The position numbers and the translations under genes are program-made. A stretch of 64,000 nucleotides of DNA from Agelaius tricolor (Eukaryota > Chordata > Aves > Passeriformes > Icteridae): positions 27,618,744 through 27,682,743 of the forward strand of contig JALJCS010000004.1 in the NCBI GenBank assembly GCA_023055355.1. Reading direction: 5' to 3'. Every line of letters starts with the position of its first letter. The first letter of the stretch is position 1. Positions 51,921 to 64,000 of the stretch are shown here, piece by piece. The notes under the pieces were generated by a model. The model was not told the DNA's origin. It saw nothing but the letters and a program-made list of their open reading frames with translations, and searched no databases.

Positions 51921-54900
51921 CTGGATTTTGCAAATTAATTGTGGAAAATAGGTTAAAAAACCATCTGCAGAGGAGGGTTCACACCCTATCTCAAGTAAAG
52001 AGGTTAGTACATGGAGTAACTGCACTTCTCCAAAATACCCAGAGTATTCTTTAATTCCTATTTCCTATAGAAAAAAAAGCTGAACTCTGGACACCCTATG
52101 GTAAACTGTGATGAGAAAAAAAACACGCTCAGTTTTAAATAGCTTAAGGCTGGAAAACATGCTGTCTTTAGATGCTCCAGGGTACTTCAAGTGGTAAAGT
52201 AGCAATTGATATTTAAATACTCACCAGCTTTTAAAAAATTACTTTAGGTAATTCAGTATTTTCTTTACCTCAATGCAGCAATAAGATTCTGATTACATAC
52301 TTGATAGTTTTATTTCTTACATCACTATGAAAACACTCCTCTTTTAGAAGTTCTTGCTGCTCTTGGGCACTGCCCTAAAGTAGAGACAAAATGAAAACAA
52401 AATTCACGAGTGACGTGTAAGATATATCAGCAGTATGTTTATTGCATTCTTTCAGGATAGGCAGCAGACTAAACCAAGATCCAGCCCAGTATGACACTAT
52501 GTTCACTGGGGGAAGAACAGCACTGCTCTAAAGGAAGACAGCACAATCATGAAGTAGGTTGGCAGCTTTCAAGGATGCGTTCTTTGTTCAAGATAATTAT
52601 TTGTACTATTAAAGTCACTAAAGGTATTTGATGGCATGGATTGATGGATTTAAAGATACAGTGGAGAAAATCTTGGTTTAAAATTCCAGAAAGGGAGATA
52701 GAGCTACACTAAGGGTTTTTTCTAAGAGTTCTAGTGTCAACTAAGCCCACTAGCCATAGCTAAGACTATTTTTTGAGGAAATAATACACTAATATTTTAC
52801 ACACAATTCCTTTATGTGTTGCCTTTTGGAAGGAATATGTCGGGGGAGGGGGAGAAGGTAGAGTAAACCCTGAATTAATTGTCTCTTCTTGACATACTCC
52901 CCAGTAAGATGGGGTGCTTTCCCAAGCAATTTTTTTTCATGAGCTTACATCAAATTTCTTGGTTAAAAAGGCTATTGCTTCAGTAGAGTTGATTTTATGA
53001 TAACTCAAAAAAAATACAGTTCATGGTATTACATGGAAGTCACTATAATGAATTGAAGTAATTGCAGAAGAACATATTTTGACATTGGAAGCCAAACTTC
53101 AGGATGTTAGGCCTTATTCCAAATTGGATGAAAACCCAAGGTATTGTCACGTACAACCATTTAAGAATTCATCTCTTCCACATGCCTTATTTACATCCTT
53201 GACAGCATTTTCATGGGATTTTTCCAGTCAGGTCACACCTAGTGAAAGATCTAGGGAGACAAAGAGAACTCTAAAGAAGATTAAAAAAGCAGTTTGCCCA
53301 GGTAGGTTTCACCTTCAGTTTCATTTCTGTGAATTTTTCTTAACTGCACTCATATGGAGCTTACTTTAAATTTACATTAGTATAACTCATTGCAGCACTT
53401 GGGTCCAAGTGCCAAATGTGAATAAACAAATCATTTTAATGGTGAAGGCTTTGCCCCATGTTTACTGTGGACAACAGGTGAATATTATACTGCTACATAT
53501 CAGTTGCTTCCTCCTTTTTCAGTTATTTATTGGAAGCATAGAAGTTACTACAATTATTTCAATATGTGCATCTTCCACAGAAGTTCCAGTGACTGTACAT
53601 TCCATTGCAGAGAGGACTTTTAAATATGTTGCTGCAGATGTGGACAGAGAAAATGTTAAAGTTTGAGAAAATTCTGAACTTTTTTGAGACCTGTCTGAGG
53701 CTTAGAAGAAGTATAGAGTTTTAATTCCATTCCAGTCTAGAGGTTTAATTAATGTCATGATGACACCAGGCAGGAATCTGTCAGTAACAGTTCTGGTGAG
53801 TCTGTTTATGCCTATGGGGACATAGGGAGAGCCACATGTACACCCAGCAAGACTTTGAACATTTCTGATCCTTAGGTTTGAGAGCAGGTATCTCACTGTG
53901 GTGTACTTCTCTATAAAACAAGAACATTTAATCTCTTTTTACAAGCACAATAAAACAGTGGTTAAAAAAGTCAGAAATTAATTTATTGTTAGCGGCCTTA
54001 CTGAGAGAGTGGCAGTCCTCAACTATTACTGTGTGATCCTTCTCTTATATTCAGTAAGCTGAACTGAACTCTGTCTGTTTTATCTTCCTTTGAGCTCGGC
54101 CAATTATATTTCTTGCTCTTTTTTTTTTGAGAGCTACCAGTCCCAAAGTCTACTGTCTCTAGGTGCTAAGTTGAATTCTACCTGCAAATAAAGAGAGAAG
54201 GAAGCACAAATATATGAGGCCAAAACATAAATCATGTCAGCTAGCTCATTTTTCCTCATAAACTCTCTGAAATAGAAGAAAACTTTTAAGTAATGTAGAT
54301 TTTAACATATTCATCCAAACTGTTAGGGAAGCATGGGACAGGTGAATCTTCCTATTTGCCAAAATGAGCCTGTGATGTCAAGGGTGATGCTGCCTTGGAA
54401 GTACAGCATATGCTTTGCCTTTGGGTTGCTTGAACAGATCAAAGGTTAAATCCTGAGAATCAGGTACCACTCATGTCAGCACTCTAGCCATAGATGAGCC
54501 TTAAAGTGAGGCACTCAGCCAAGCATGTAACCACATGGCCTGGGATATACAGACTGTGACTTATTTTAGTCTGAGGGAAAATGTGTGCTCTGCAATGAAG
54601 AAGAACTTTATATAGTTTCAGATCAGAGCATCAACATGCGCTGCAAAGCCCCCCTCTGCTCTAAAGAGATAACCATATTTGAGCTATGTAGATGCTCATT
54701 GCTGGATTCCAAGGTCTCTTGACATACAGCCCTGAAAGAAAAAGAGAGCTTTAATTACATCTAGTTTGTATTTTAGTGCTGAAGCTTTCAGTCACTTTGA
54801 AGGCTTAAAAAAATCTTCACATTTTGAAGGTCGGGAGAACTATCAAAAACTATCCTCCAGTGACTTCTATAATTTTTATACTGTATATTTTAAGAAGCAA

Positions 54901-55824
54901 AATGAGGCGTCTGTTTCTCTGTTCTTGTTAGCCTTTCTGTATGGTAACTTCTCTTAAGTGCACGTTCTTCATTCTTAGTGATACAGAGCTGGCACATTCA
55001 TGTTCTGAAGGGAAGGAAGACATTCAGCAGGCAGTTCTGGAGGGAAGAGATTGATTACATCCTGATAATAGTATGAATAATTCAGAAGTCTGAAGTAATG
55101 AGAACCTGAGTACTGATGCTAAGAAAGCATGTGGGGGATACCCTCAAGAAAAACTTGTTTCATGCCTTCCTCGCTCACTGACAAAATAAGTTGAATACTC
55201 TCTTACCCATGAAAAATGACCACTCCACTTCATCAGCTGGAGTTTGCTTCAGATACAAAGAAGGTCACAGGACAGTTTTATTTTAAGGCCAAAAAACCCG
55301 CAGATGTAATTCCAGAGACTGTTGGTGAACTCTTTCAACAATATGACCTGGGAAGTGACCTAGCTCCCAACTGACATACCTCAAAACAGTACAGAGAAGA
55401 AAAGCAAACAGAGCTTCACCAGTACTTCTGTGGAGTTTGATTATTCTTTTGCTAAAACTTCTTTTCTGCGTAGTCAATGGATTATTGCAAGAGTTATGAG
55501 ACAAGTCGTTGTTGAAGAGGCCCATCATTCAATTTCTCACCACCTTTGAAAGGTTACACATTATGAATTTTCAGATCTTGAGTCTTAAAAATGGTTTCTG
55601 ATTTATGACAGTGGAGATTAAAGAGTTACTTGAATGTCTCTGTCTGACAGGGCTTTCAGGATGGATTTTACTACCTCCTCACTGTGCCTTTCAGTTTGGC
55701 AACTTCATATGTACTCTAAGTACAAAAAAAAAAAAAAAAGTATGAAAAGAACACAGCCAGATTTTCCTTAAGGATAATTACTCAGAAAGTGTCTTAGATA
55801 AGAATTTATGAGTCACTGAAATTA
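51921..55824. other. Intergenic spacer, nothing recognised
   Basis: No exon was recognised. It contains an A16 run at 55,724-55,739. Open frames such as 53,079-53,369 (+) lack domains. Confidence 0.55.
55724..55739 (+). repeat. A16 homopolymer
   Basis: Sixteen consecutive A residues. Confidence 0.9.
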
Positions 55825-55861
55825 TTCCAGACATCAGTAATGGAATAACTGGTGTCTGGAA
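55825..55861. repeat. 14-bp inverted repeat, one mismatch, 9-nt loop
   Basis: TTCCAGACATCAGT (55,825-55,838) pairs with ACTGGTGTCTGGAA (55,848-55,861) with one wobble-compatible difference. Confidence 0.85.
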
Positions 55862-56340
55862 CAGTAATTAAAACTCAATTTTTTGTAGAAATGTGGTTAA
55901 TGGGAGCGAATACTTCTGCATAAAAAAAATTGCATTCCTTTCCAAAAAGTATACGTTTACTTTGTTGAAGTAAATCCTGGTAATGTGTAAAGAAACCCAC
56001 ATACAAGTGACAGCAGATGATGGATCAATTGTTACAGAGAGTGATTTGCACGAGGGTTGCTAGGAGAGAAGAGAGGACCTTCCACTTAGATTACAAATTG
56101 AACTGATTATCAGAAAATTAGTTTTCATTGGAAATGATGGTTATTACAGTTGGTTTATGGTATATCCTATGGATTTCTCTTCCAATGGCTTGATCTATGT
56201 GATATTGGTTGTCACTATCAAAGCAAAAGTCAGCTAAGGGGCACGTTTATGTTACAAGAATTTTTGCAAACTGCAATGATCTCCAGTTTACTGATCTCAT
56301 AGTAAGGATTTACTTTCTAAAACAGTTCCAGTAGTAAAAG

Positions 56341-56370
56341 ACTTCAACAGTAAATACTTCAACAGTAAAT
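56341..56370 (+). repeat. Perfect 15-nt tandem duplication
   Basis: ACTTCAACAGTAAAT occurs twice back to back. Confidence 0.95.
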
Positions 56371-59300
56371 ACTAAGAAGTAATTAGCTCACTAAAAGTAT
56401 GTTTTCCTAAACAAAGCTGAATGTTGGGAAACATGGATAGGTGTTATTAGCATTTTTCTGGTATGTTTGAGGCTGGAGAGGCATCTCAGTGCTCAAGAAA
56501 CTTCATCTGAAAACACCAGCATCATATCTTCTTCCATGATTATGGCTTCCCATTGTTTCCAGTGTATGTTTTTATAAGACAGTGATGAAAACATACTCAC
56601 GTGTTGCAAATTCAACTATTCAAGCACTTAAATGTAAGCAAACATGTTCAAGTCTTGATCTATGAGTAACTGTTTTTCCAGTTATTTTCCATAAGTTTTT
56701 TTCATGTGTTTTGGTATTAGAAGGCACTGACTTAAAAACCCAAAATTTTCCACAGTTCAAAGAGTTCTGATAGTGAAATTTGTCTGGATTATATATGTCC
56801 ATAGTAAATACTTTGAGAGCATAAGCCTATATAAGAAAGTCATTGTTCTTTCTTCTGAACATTCAAAAAGCCTCCTCTCTGCATATATTTTGACTCTCAT
56901 CCACTTACAACTTTTGCCCGTTGTTTTGCTTCTTGTATTCAGAAATCCATATGCAAGATTTTAATTGTTGGAATGGTTTTGTTGTCAGCAGCTGAAAACT
57001 CCTCAGGGTATTTGCTTTTTTTTACCTTTCTGTATTATTTTTATTATTATTATTTTTAGCTTTTCTGTAAAATAATTATTTTTAAATAACATTTTATAAA
57101 ATTTAATAATTATTTTAAAATTCTATTACATCATGTTGAAGGTTTTTACACTTTTATGTTAATACAGATCTTCTATATTCTGATAGAAAAGCAGCTCAAA
57201 GGTAAATTAAAAATAAAGGTCTGTAAATAAAATTTTTAAATAATCTGTTGCTGTTCTGCCTTATGTTGTGAATAGCATATTAAACCTTCCCCTTTGAATC
57301 TTTACCAATTTATTTTATTCTTTGGCACCAGACAAGCAGTCTTGTATGGAAATGAGATTCCATTCTGGAAAAAACTTATTTCACACTCATCCCAAACCAA
57401 GCAGAAAAGAATTTCATTCCCTATGTTTGAGCGCTTTTAACTGCAGAAAATCTGGAAGTTGAATGTTACTTCAGCTATGACAGGTTCCTTTAAGGATAGG
57501 CTCAGCAGGAGTGGGAGCTGGCAGACAGGCCTGCTGAGGGACCACTTTCTGTGCATTGGGATCTTTGTTCTCAAAGCTGATCTAAAAAAGCACTGTAGAC
57601 CTGCGGTGTTTGCTGAGAAGCATTTCCAGGATGACTGGATACTCTCAGCAATATCAAACGTTCAGATCTTTTTGCTTTTTTGGAGATAATCACTGAGATT
57701 TGCACTTCCTGTGACTGATTTACCTCGGAATGGAATGAATCAGACACCGAATATGATGTTTTCTAATGACTAAATTGGTAATCTATCCAGGCAGTTAATG
57801 TTTTATACAACTAAAGTTGAGTGAGAGCAACTCCACTCCTAATGAAAAGTGTTGGATTTAAGAAATCTGTTCAGGCCCGTTAAAAATGACCCATGGGTAA
57901 CTGGAATGTCATTGAAGAGGACTCAGTACTAATCCCTCTATCACAAGTTGTAAATTATTACTGATCTTAAGCACATGGTTATGTTGCCATATAGCCAGTG
58001 CTGAGGGAAAAACAATGTGTTATTAATTCTGAGGAAAGGCAGACTGGACAACAAGAAGTAAATACTAAAACAGAAAAAATCTAGCAGTCCCCCTAAGTAC
58101 CTCAGTGCCTTCTCCATTTATTGTTGCTATTCTGTATAAACTGGATCTGGAAGAGAGAGTGACATCACCAAAGGCATCATAGAACAGCCTGCATTCAGCT
58201 TTGAGAAAAAGAAACTGTTGTTACTTGGCAGAAAACTGGGTTTAACAGTTATAAAACACTGATCACAATCTTAAATGAGTTTAGGCCTTTAACTATTGCA
58301 AATTTAACTTAAAAAATGATGAGATTTAGCACTGAATGGATGCTGGTCTTGGTATTTGGGTCAACACAAGGGTTGTTCTACTGTAGATATGCAGATTTTA
58401 AATCTGCATTACTTTCAGTAACAAAATAAGTTTAATGATGGATATCATTGTGGGTATCCAAAACAAAAACTATTCTTTCTTCAGTCTTCTAGGTAAGCAC
58501 AGTGTTAAAATTGCTGAGAAAATATTGGACACTCATTGTGTCTTAGTTGGGACTGCTTGTCATTCAGAGACTGTGGCCTTTATTGTCCAATTCAAAAATC
58601 AAGATCTTCTTCTTGCTTCCACTAGAAGAAAGCTTTGTTCATGAAGGGTGAAGTCAGGTTGTAGGATTGACTCCAGGGAATCAGTCTGATCCCAGGTTTT
58701 TCCTTTGCAAAGGTTACCTCTCGTTGCTGTTACAGTGGCTGACATCAGTCACGGAAAGGTCAGGTTGGACGGGGTGTCCCCTGTGCGGCTGGGGCGCGCC
58801 TCGCGGGCACAGCTCCCTAGGGCCAGCAGTGCCCGCTGCTGCCCTGCTCCCACCTCTGCAGGGGCTGGGCACGGCTCCCACACTGCTAAGGGATGCAAGT
58901 CAGGTCTTCACAGGATAGTGGTGGGCAGAGAGGGACCTTCAAACAAAGTTTGTTAGCAAAGACTTTCCATTGAGGCACATGGTCTAGAAAAAATCCCCTT
59001 GTTTTATGAACTTCTTAGAGAGAAGTCTAGGTAAATCCAATCCTAGTCCCAGACTTAGTCAACAGTTTATATCTAAAGATTATACAGGTCTAATTGGACA
59101 TTTATATTATTTTACCCACAAAATTAAGGATGCCAAACAAAATGTATTTATGCAAACATATTAAACAATTTATTCGAATCCTTTCACCTTTGGGAGGAGT
59201 CCTTACTGCGCAAAATCAGGACTGGCTTTTTATAGTATAGAGTGAATTTAATTTTTATTATTTTATACATTTTTAGACTTTGTGTTGTCATGTTTACTCA

Positions 59301-61246
59301 GCAAAATATTCTTTGCTGCTGAAAAAGGTGTTATCAACTCTTTGTTTTTTGTTGCTTGAAAATTTTGACCCTCATTTCCATATGAGGGCCTGCTTATCCT
59401 TGCTGCTCACAGGGTTAGTCAGGGAGCATCTTTCTTGCATATCCTCACAACTGGGTTTGATGGATGGTCAAGCAGGTCTCAGCATTCTTCAGCACTAAAA
59501 CCAGCAGACCCTTGCTTGATCTTATCACTGATAAGAAGACTGTCCTTGCTCAATCTATCACTGGTAACTTGTAAGCCAGACACAGTTTGAGCTGCTGTAT
59601 TCCTGCTCAGACAGAGCAACCTGCTGCAAGTAAAGCAGTGCTGCTTGCTTTCACTAACTAGACTTAATGAATTTTGTCATCAAAGCACATCAGCCCTTAC
59701 CACTAGCTAGGTAGAGGATTGTAAATACCAGAGAGATGTACCAAAACGGAAAACTAGTAGGTACTAGATACAAGACAGTTGCTTGTAACTTGTGAGCTGT
59801 CAAGTGCAAATTTCCCAGGGAGTTTTAGGATACATCCAAGAGAGGATGTCTCGAGGGTGTTTCCATGTGAGTGACAGCAGTGCTGCATTGCTTTAACGAG
59901 GCTGCTGATATCTGTTAAGGTTACTACAGGGGTTTCTACACTGAAAGGTGCATATCCCAGCAGAAGTGCATCAGTACATCAGTATATCAGAGAGATTCAG
60001 AATTTTGCTCAGTTTCATATTGAACATCTAGTGCTTTAGCTAAAAAAGCTGATGGGCTTGTTTGCAAACAAGGACCAACTCAGTATACCAGTAACTGACA
60101 GCTGCCAGGGAAAGTAAGATAACAGCATGTGTTCAGGCTGTAATAAGAAGTTCTCTCCTTCACAGGAGAAATTCTCCTTAACTCATTATATATCATCTAT
60201 CAAAACAAAAGCATAAATAAAAGCAAATAATTAAGTGTATAATTTGCTATATGCATGTATATATATATAGTTATATATCCAAATATATAAAAAACTTAAT
60301 AGAGTCTATAGGAATCTCTAGATGCATAATCATGAACAAAAAATATACATGCATTTGAAAAAGCACAGTCTTGAAATCTTATATATATCCTGCTCATCTA
60401 AGGAAATCTGATTTCACTGCATTTTAGGACACTTGCACTAAACGTAACTTCAGAGCTGGACACAAAAAACTTTTGGAAGTTATTTTTTCCAAACTGATGA
60501 CTCAGAAAGCCTATTTAAGGGGGGAGAGGCAGGTGGGAAATTCATGTGTTTTCTTTATGCGATATTTAAATGTAACTCTTCAGGCTATGCTAAACAACTG
60601 CCAGGTCACATAGTCTGTACATTTCTCCTGCCAGATCTATAAGATTTTATTACAGATTTTATTACGTTATTGCATTTACAGGTTTTTTCCTTACCAGGAT
60701 TAAATTGTGTTCAGCAAGTTTTCCCTTCGCATTTAAACCTGGTTTCTTTAAGCATAAGTTTATTGTAATATCATGAATTAGGATGAAATTTGTAAATAAC
60801 TACTGAAGTAGCATTTTCAATGGTCCCAAAAATTATATTTGTGGTTTCATAGACAAAGGACTTGGGAATTTTTGGCCCCAAGTTGAAATGCCATAATTTT
60901 TGAGTAAAGAATTGCTACTGATCTGTGCTGGCATATTGCACAATTATAGGACAGTTTTTCTGCAAAGATGATGTATAAGGCACTATACATCCAATAGCTA
61001 GTGGAGTTTGCCACATGTTGTTTCATGTGCAGAGAACAAATCCTACTGGAATGGGAAAAACCTCGCTTTACTATAATTTAAAAACTTAAATAATATTTAG
61101 AAAAATTAAATAATTAATGAGGAATCCATTTAGGAAATATTTACTCTTGGCCATAATTTACAAAGCAGCAGATTCCCCAGAGAGTAACAGAAAAACGATG
61201 GAAATTTCGGTCTATGGTGTCCCATAGTCTGCACTGTGCTGAAGTC

Positions 61247-61262
61247 AAAAAAAAAAAAAAAA
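61247..61262 (+). repeat. A16 homopolymer
   Basis: Sixteen consecutive A residues. Confidence 0.9.
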
Positions 61263-61733
61263 GGCTTCGGGTCAAACACAAATAGAGAAGCAAAGATTTC
61301 TTCCACTTCCATAAGCAAAATAATTTGTGGTATTGGCTGCCATCTTAATTGTAATGTTGAAATTCATAGAGGTAAGGTGAATACCAGGAAGAAAAAAGGA
61401 ATGTAATAGAAAACACCACTGATTGAGCTTAAAGATGTGGACCACTGAACCTTGAATCTCAGGAAAGATACCTTAAAAAACTCCTAGTGTTCTAAGGGTC
61501 AGAGTTCAATTTTCAAATGAACCAAAAATTCAAACCTTTAGCAACATGACAGCATCAGTATCTGTGTTAAAACCCTTTAAACTTCTTTCAGCACTGGTTA
61601 GGAGGAAATTCAGTGTAAGTTGTTCCCTACATACTGCTCACATACTGGCAGTTTTCCTGAGGAATGTAATTGGCAGCCAATGTTTAAGGGGACATAGGGA
61701 TACAGTCCCATCGCATGCATATAAGAATATAAA

Positions 61734-61782
61734 TACATACATACATATATATATATATATACATATAAATATATATATATGT
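61734..61782 (+). repeat. (TA)n-rich microsatellite
   Basis: An imperfect TA array of about 50 nt with ACATAC and AAAT interruptions. Confidence 0.9.
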
Positions 61783-61820
61783 AAGAAATATTTAATATAT
61801 TATGTAGTCTGATGTATTTG

Positions 61821-61847
61821 TCTATCTATCTATCTATCTATCTATCT
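61821..61847 (+). repeat. (CTAT)n microsatellite
   Basis: A perfect tetranucleotide run of about seven units. It is the complement of the ATAG motif at 13.77 kb. Confidence 0.95.
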
Positions 61848-64000
61848 ACTTTAAAAAAAAGGCAAAGAGGAGTTTTGCTGCTCCAAATAAAATCAACTCT
61901 GAAGAAGTTATATCTCATTGTCTTCATTTTATAAGCAGTTCATTTCATGCTGAGCTCCAGATTTCCAAAGGAACAGAAATGCTATTAATCAGGATATCCT
62001 ACAACAGATCACCTTCAGATGTTAAATGAACTGTTGGGAGAAAAAAAAAAAGGAAAGAAAATAATATAAACTACCATTGCTTAAATGTTTATTGATCATG
62101 CAGAAACTTTCCACTTTGCCTAGAAAATATCTAATAAATAGAGCTCTGAGACAGCTGAAAACCAATGATTAATGCTAACATTAGCTCTCCTATTTCAGCA
62201 AACTGAAATCTATATAAATGGGTCCAAAGCAGAAAGCAAGGTTGTGTCACTGTTGCCAAGGGTTCTAGCATAAATAACATTGCAGAAGACAGAAATACAG
62301 AAGTATGAGGAATAGAATAAGTGTTCACAGAAACAAAGAATCATTAAAGTTGGAAAATACCTCCAAGACCATTGAGTCCAACTATTACTCCTACCTGCAT
62401 TTCTGCAAACTTTGCAACCATTGGTAATGAATTGAAAAGTCAAAGCAAGCTGACATCTGTGACCCTGAGAATTCCTTATAAAAACAGAATTCCTTATAAA
62501 GGGTTCCATGATGAAACTGCAAAACTGCAGAGCAATACAGACATTTCCCACACTTTTTTACTGTACCTACTAGATCAGTATAAGTAGTTTTCACTTGTGA
62601 CACTCTTATTTAAACTAGTTTAAATCATAGGACCGGATTTCATATTTTCCTCTTTCTCCAATACGGTTTTCATGGCTATTTTGGACAGTTAAAATTGGTC
62701 ATAAACACCTTAGTGAGCAGCAATGTTAATTTTGGGTCCAGATACTTTATTGTCAAAGAGATGTTAGCAGGCTAAATGGCAATAGAGTGAACAGGAGCCC
62801 TGGCAAAACTCATTTGAAAGCAAAGGTGGTCAATTTTGTTTCAAGTAAAGAATGAAAATAACATAAAAGCAGCTGCAGATTGAAATCTATGGCTAAGACT
62901 TCTCTTTAATTGCCAGAAAATGTAAATAACATTTTTTCCCTCGTGGAACATTTGCTCCTTCCATCTGCACATCTTCCTGGTAAAATCTGTTCTCTAGAGA
63001 CAATTATATTCTATGCAGCTCTGAATAAAAAAAAAAGAAGGAAAATATGAAAAGTTTGAAAATATAGTACTTTCTTCCCTAAAAGGACATAAAAGCAGAT
63101 ATTCAAAATAATATTTTCTCTGGCCAAAATGCACCTTACATGTTTTTGGGGCTCTTCCCTAAGATTTTGCCTGGTTTTGGTAGTCAAAAATATCTATCAT
63201 GGACAGTTTTTCATATGACCTGCTATTGCTGTGCCCTGGCTGTCTGTATATCTATATGTCACAGTTATAAATGGAAATCAGACAACAGCATTCCTCCAAA
63301 TATTGCTCACCAGGACCTTGCATTTGTGTGGCCAGAACAAAATCTCCTTTATTTTGTAGTGCTATTTTCTTCAGTCTTACTGCAGAGAGACAAGAGCAGA
63401 GACAAAATTCAAAGCAGTATATTGTGTTACCCAAAGGGTAAAGCTGCTTAAAAATGATATAGTCAGATTCAAACTCTTTCTGGTTTGTTTCAAGTTATGG
63501 TCATAAGAAATAGTATTAGAAAGGGATTTTTCTTTGGTGTTTGAAAATAAAATTCTGTCATGTTAAAAATAATAAGTTTTTACTAGCTTTCATGTAATAT
63601 TTACTCATTCTTTGCTTTTTGGATGTCAGATAATTTTTGGAGGTCATTATAAATTTGGCAGGAAAGGCTATCAGCAGAACGTCTAACTTGTTTGAAACAA
63701 TTCTTCAATTAAATCATGGCCTAGGTAAAAACAAACAAACAAAAAACAATGAACCAATAATTCATCACCAATGAACTGGCAATTCTGATGGATAGCTGAT
63801 CAGAGAAAATGTGTTAGTGCTATGAAGAACAAAAAACTATTACATCAGCCATAATGTAAATGACCGAGAAAGAAAAAAAAAACTATTTTCAATAGGCTCC
63901 CTGGAAAAAAACACTCAACTCAAAGAGTTTGGTACATATAATAATAACAGCTGTAAATATTAGTCTGAAATGTTAGAAAGAGCAATTATTTATGTCACCC
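61848..64000. other. Intergenic spacer to the window end, one CR1 relic
   Basis: No exon was recognised. It contains the CR1 relic at 62,326-62,400 and a nearby duplication of GAATTCCTTATAAA at about 62,469-62,498. Confidence 0.5.
62326..62400 (-). mobile_element. CR1 LINE 3'-end relic
   Basis: The + strand sequence from CACAGAAACAAAGAATCATT through AAAGTTGGAAAATACCTCCA to ATTGAGTCCAACTATTA matches the reverse complement of a CR1 3' end (cagaatcacagaatcatt...ggttggaaaagacct..aagatcattgagtccaac). Only the terminal piece remains. Confidence 0.75.

Larger units (their letters stand above)
55862..61733. other. Intergenic spacer with small repeats and a CpG-rich patch
   Basis: No exon was recognised. 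It includes a 15-nt tandem duplication at 56,341-56,370, a very AT-rich stretch at about 57,030-57,250, a CpG-dense patch at about 58,748-58,835, TA-rich runs near 60,250-60,290 and an A16 run at 61,247-61,262. Confidence 0.55.

Noticed and set aside
53079..53369. Plus-strand frame of 96 codons
   Set aside because: No domain or family resemblance, and the flanks show no convincing exon boundaries.
10896..64000. Search for LURAP1L or TYRP1 exons expected from mammalian gene order
   Set aside because: No segment on either strand resembled these proteins, so they are probably outside the window.
1..64000. CRISPR arrays, bacterial operons, tRNA or rRNA genes
   Set aside because: No regularly spaced repeats with spacers, no operon-like ORF packing and no tRNA or rRNA signature were seen. 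The DNA is clearly a vertebrate nuclear sequence.

Overview
This 64 kb window is nuclear DNA from a bird, seen with introns, AT-rich spacers and no bacterial-style gene packing. The bird call rests on several decayed CR1 LINEs with the usual 3' end (tandem ATTCTGTG-like octamers), on an LTR fragment of a type I recognise from avian ERVL elements, and on the protein-coding exons. CR1s also occur in crocodilians and turtles, so bird is an inference, although a strong one.

Region 1 (1 to about 10,900, + strand) holds the 3' end of one gene, MPDZ (MUPP1), the multi-PDZ scaffold of tight junctions and synapses. Eight coding exons join in frame into 840 nt (279 residues plus stop). They encode the last strand of PDZ11, a serine-rich linker, complete PDZ12, a short linker and complete PDZ13, with the stop at 8778-8780. 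All introns are GT-AG. A candidate 3' UTR follows, with AATAAA signals at 10,177, 10,681 and 10,870. The N-terminal part of the gene lies upstream of the window. In birds MPDZ is Z-linked, so the window is probably from the Z chromosome.

Region 2 (about 10,900 to 64,000) has no coding exon that I can support. It is AT-rich spacer with microsatellites, A, C and T homopolymers, a 164-nt polypurine tract, small tandem duplications and several near-perfect short hairpins. It also holds the transposon relics. CR1 pieces lie at about 11.46 kb (-), 33.26-34.04 kb (+), 43.82-46.14 kb (-), 47.67-48.03 kb (+), 50.91-51.92 kb (+) and 62.33 kb (-), and a further relic at 9.26 kb lies inside the MPDZ 3' UTR. 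An LTR fragment lies at 43.08-43.48 kb. All recognisable CR1 reading frames are broken, and the RT catalytic box is mutated in both copies that retain it.

In mammals the next genes downstream of MPDZ are LURAP1L and TYRP1. I see no exon of either, so they probably lie beyond the window. I looked for a new biological system and did not find one. The most unusual features are the strong short hairpins at 36.65-36.71 kb and 39.10-39.14 kb, the polypurine tract, and a NAGNAG tandem splice acceptor in MPDZ.
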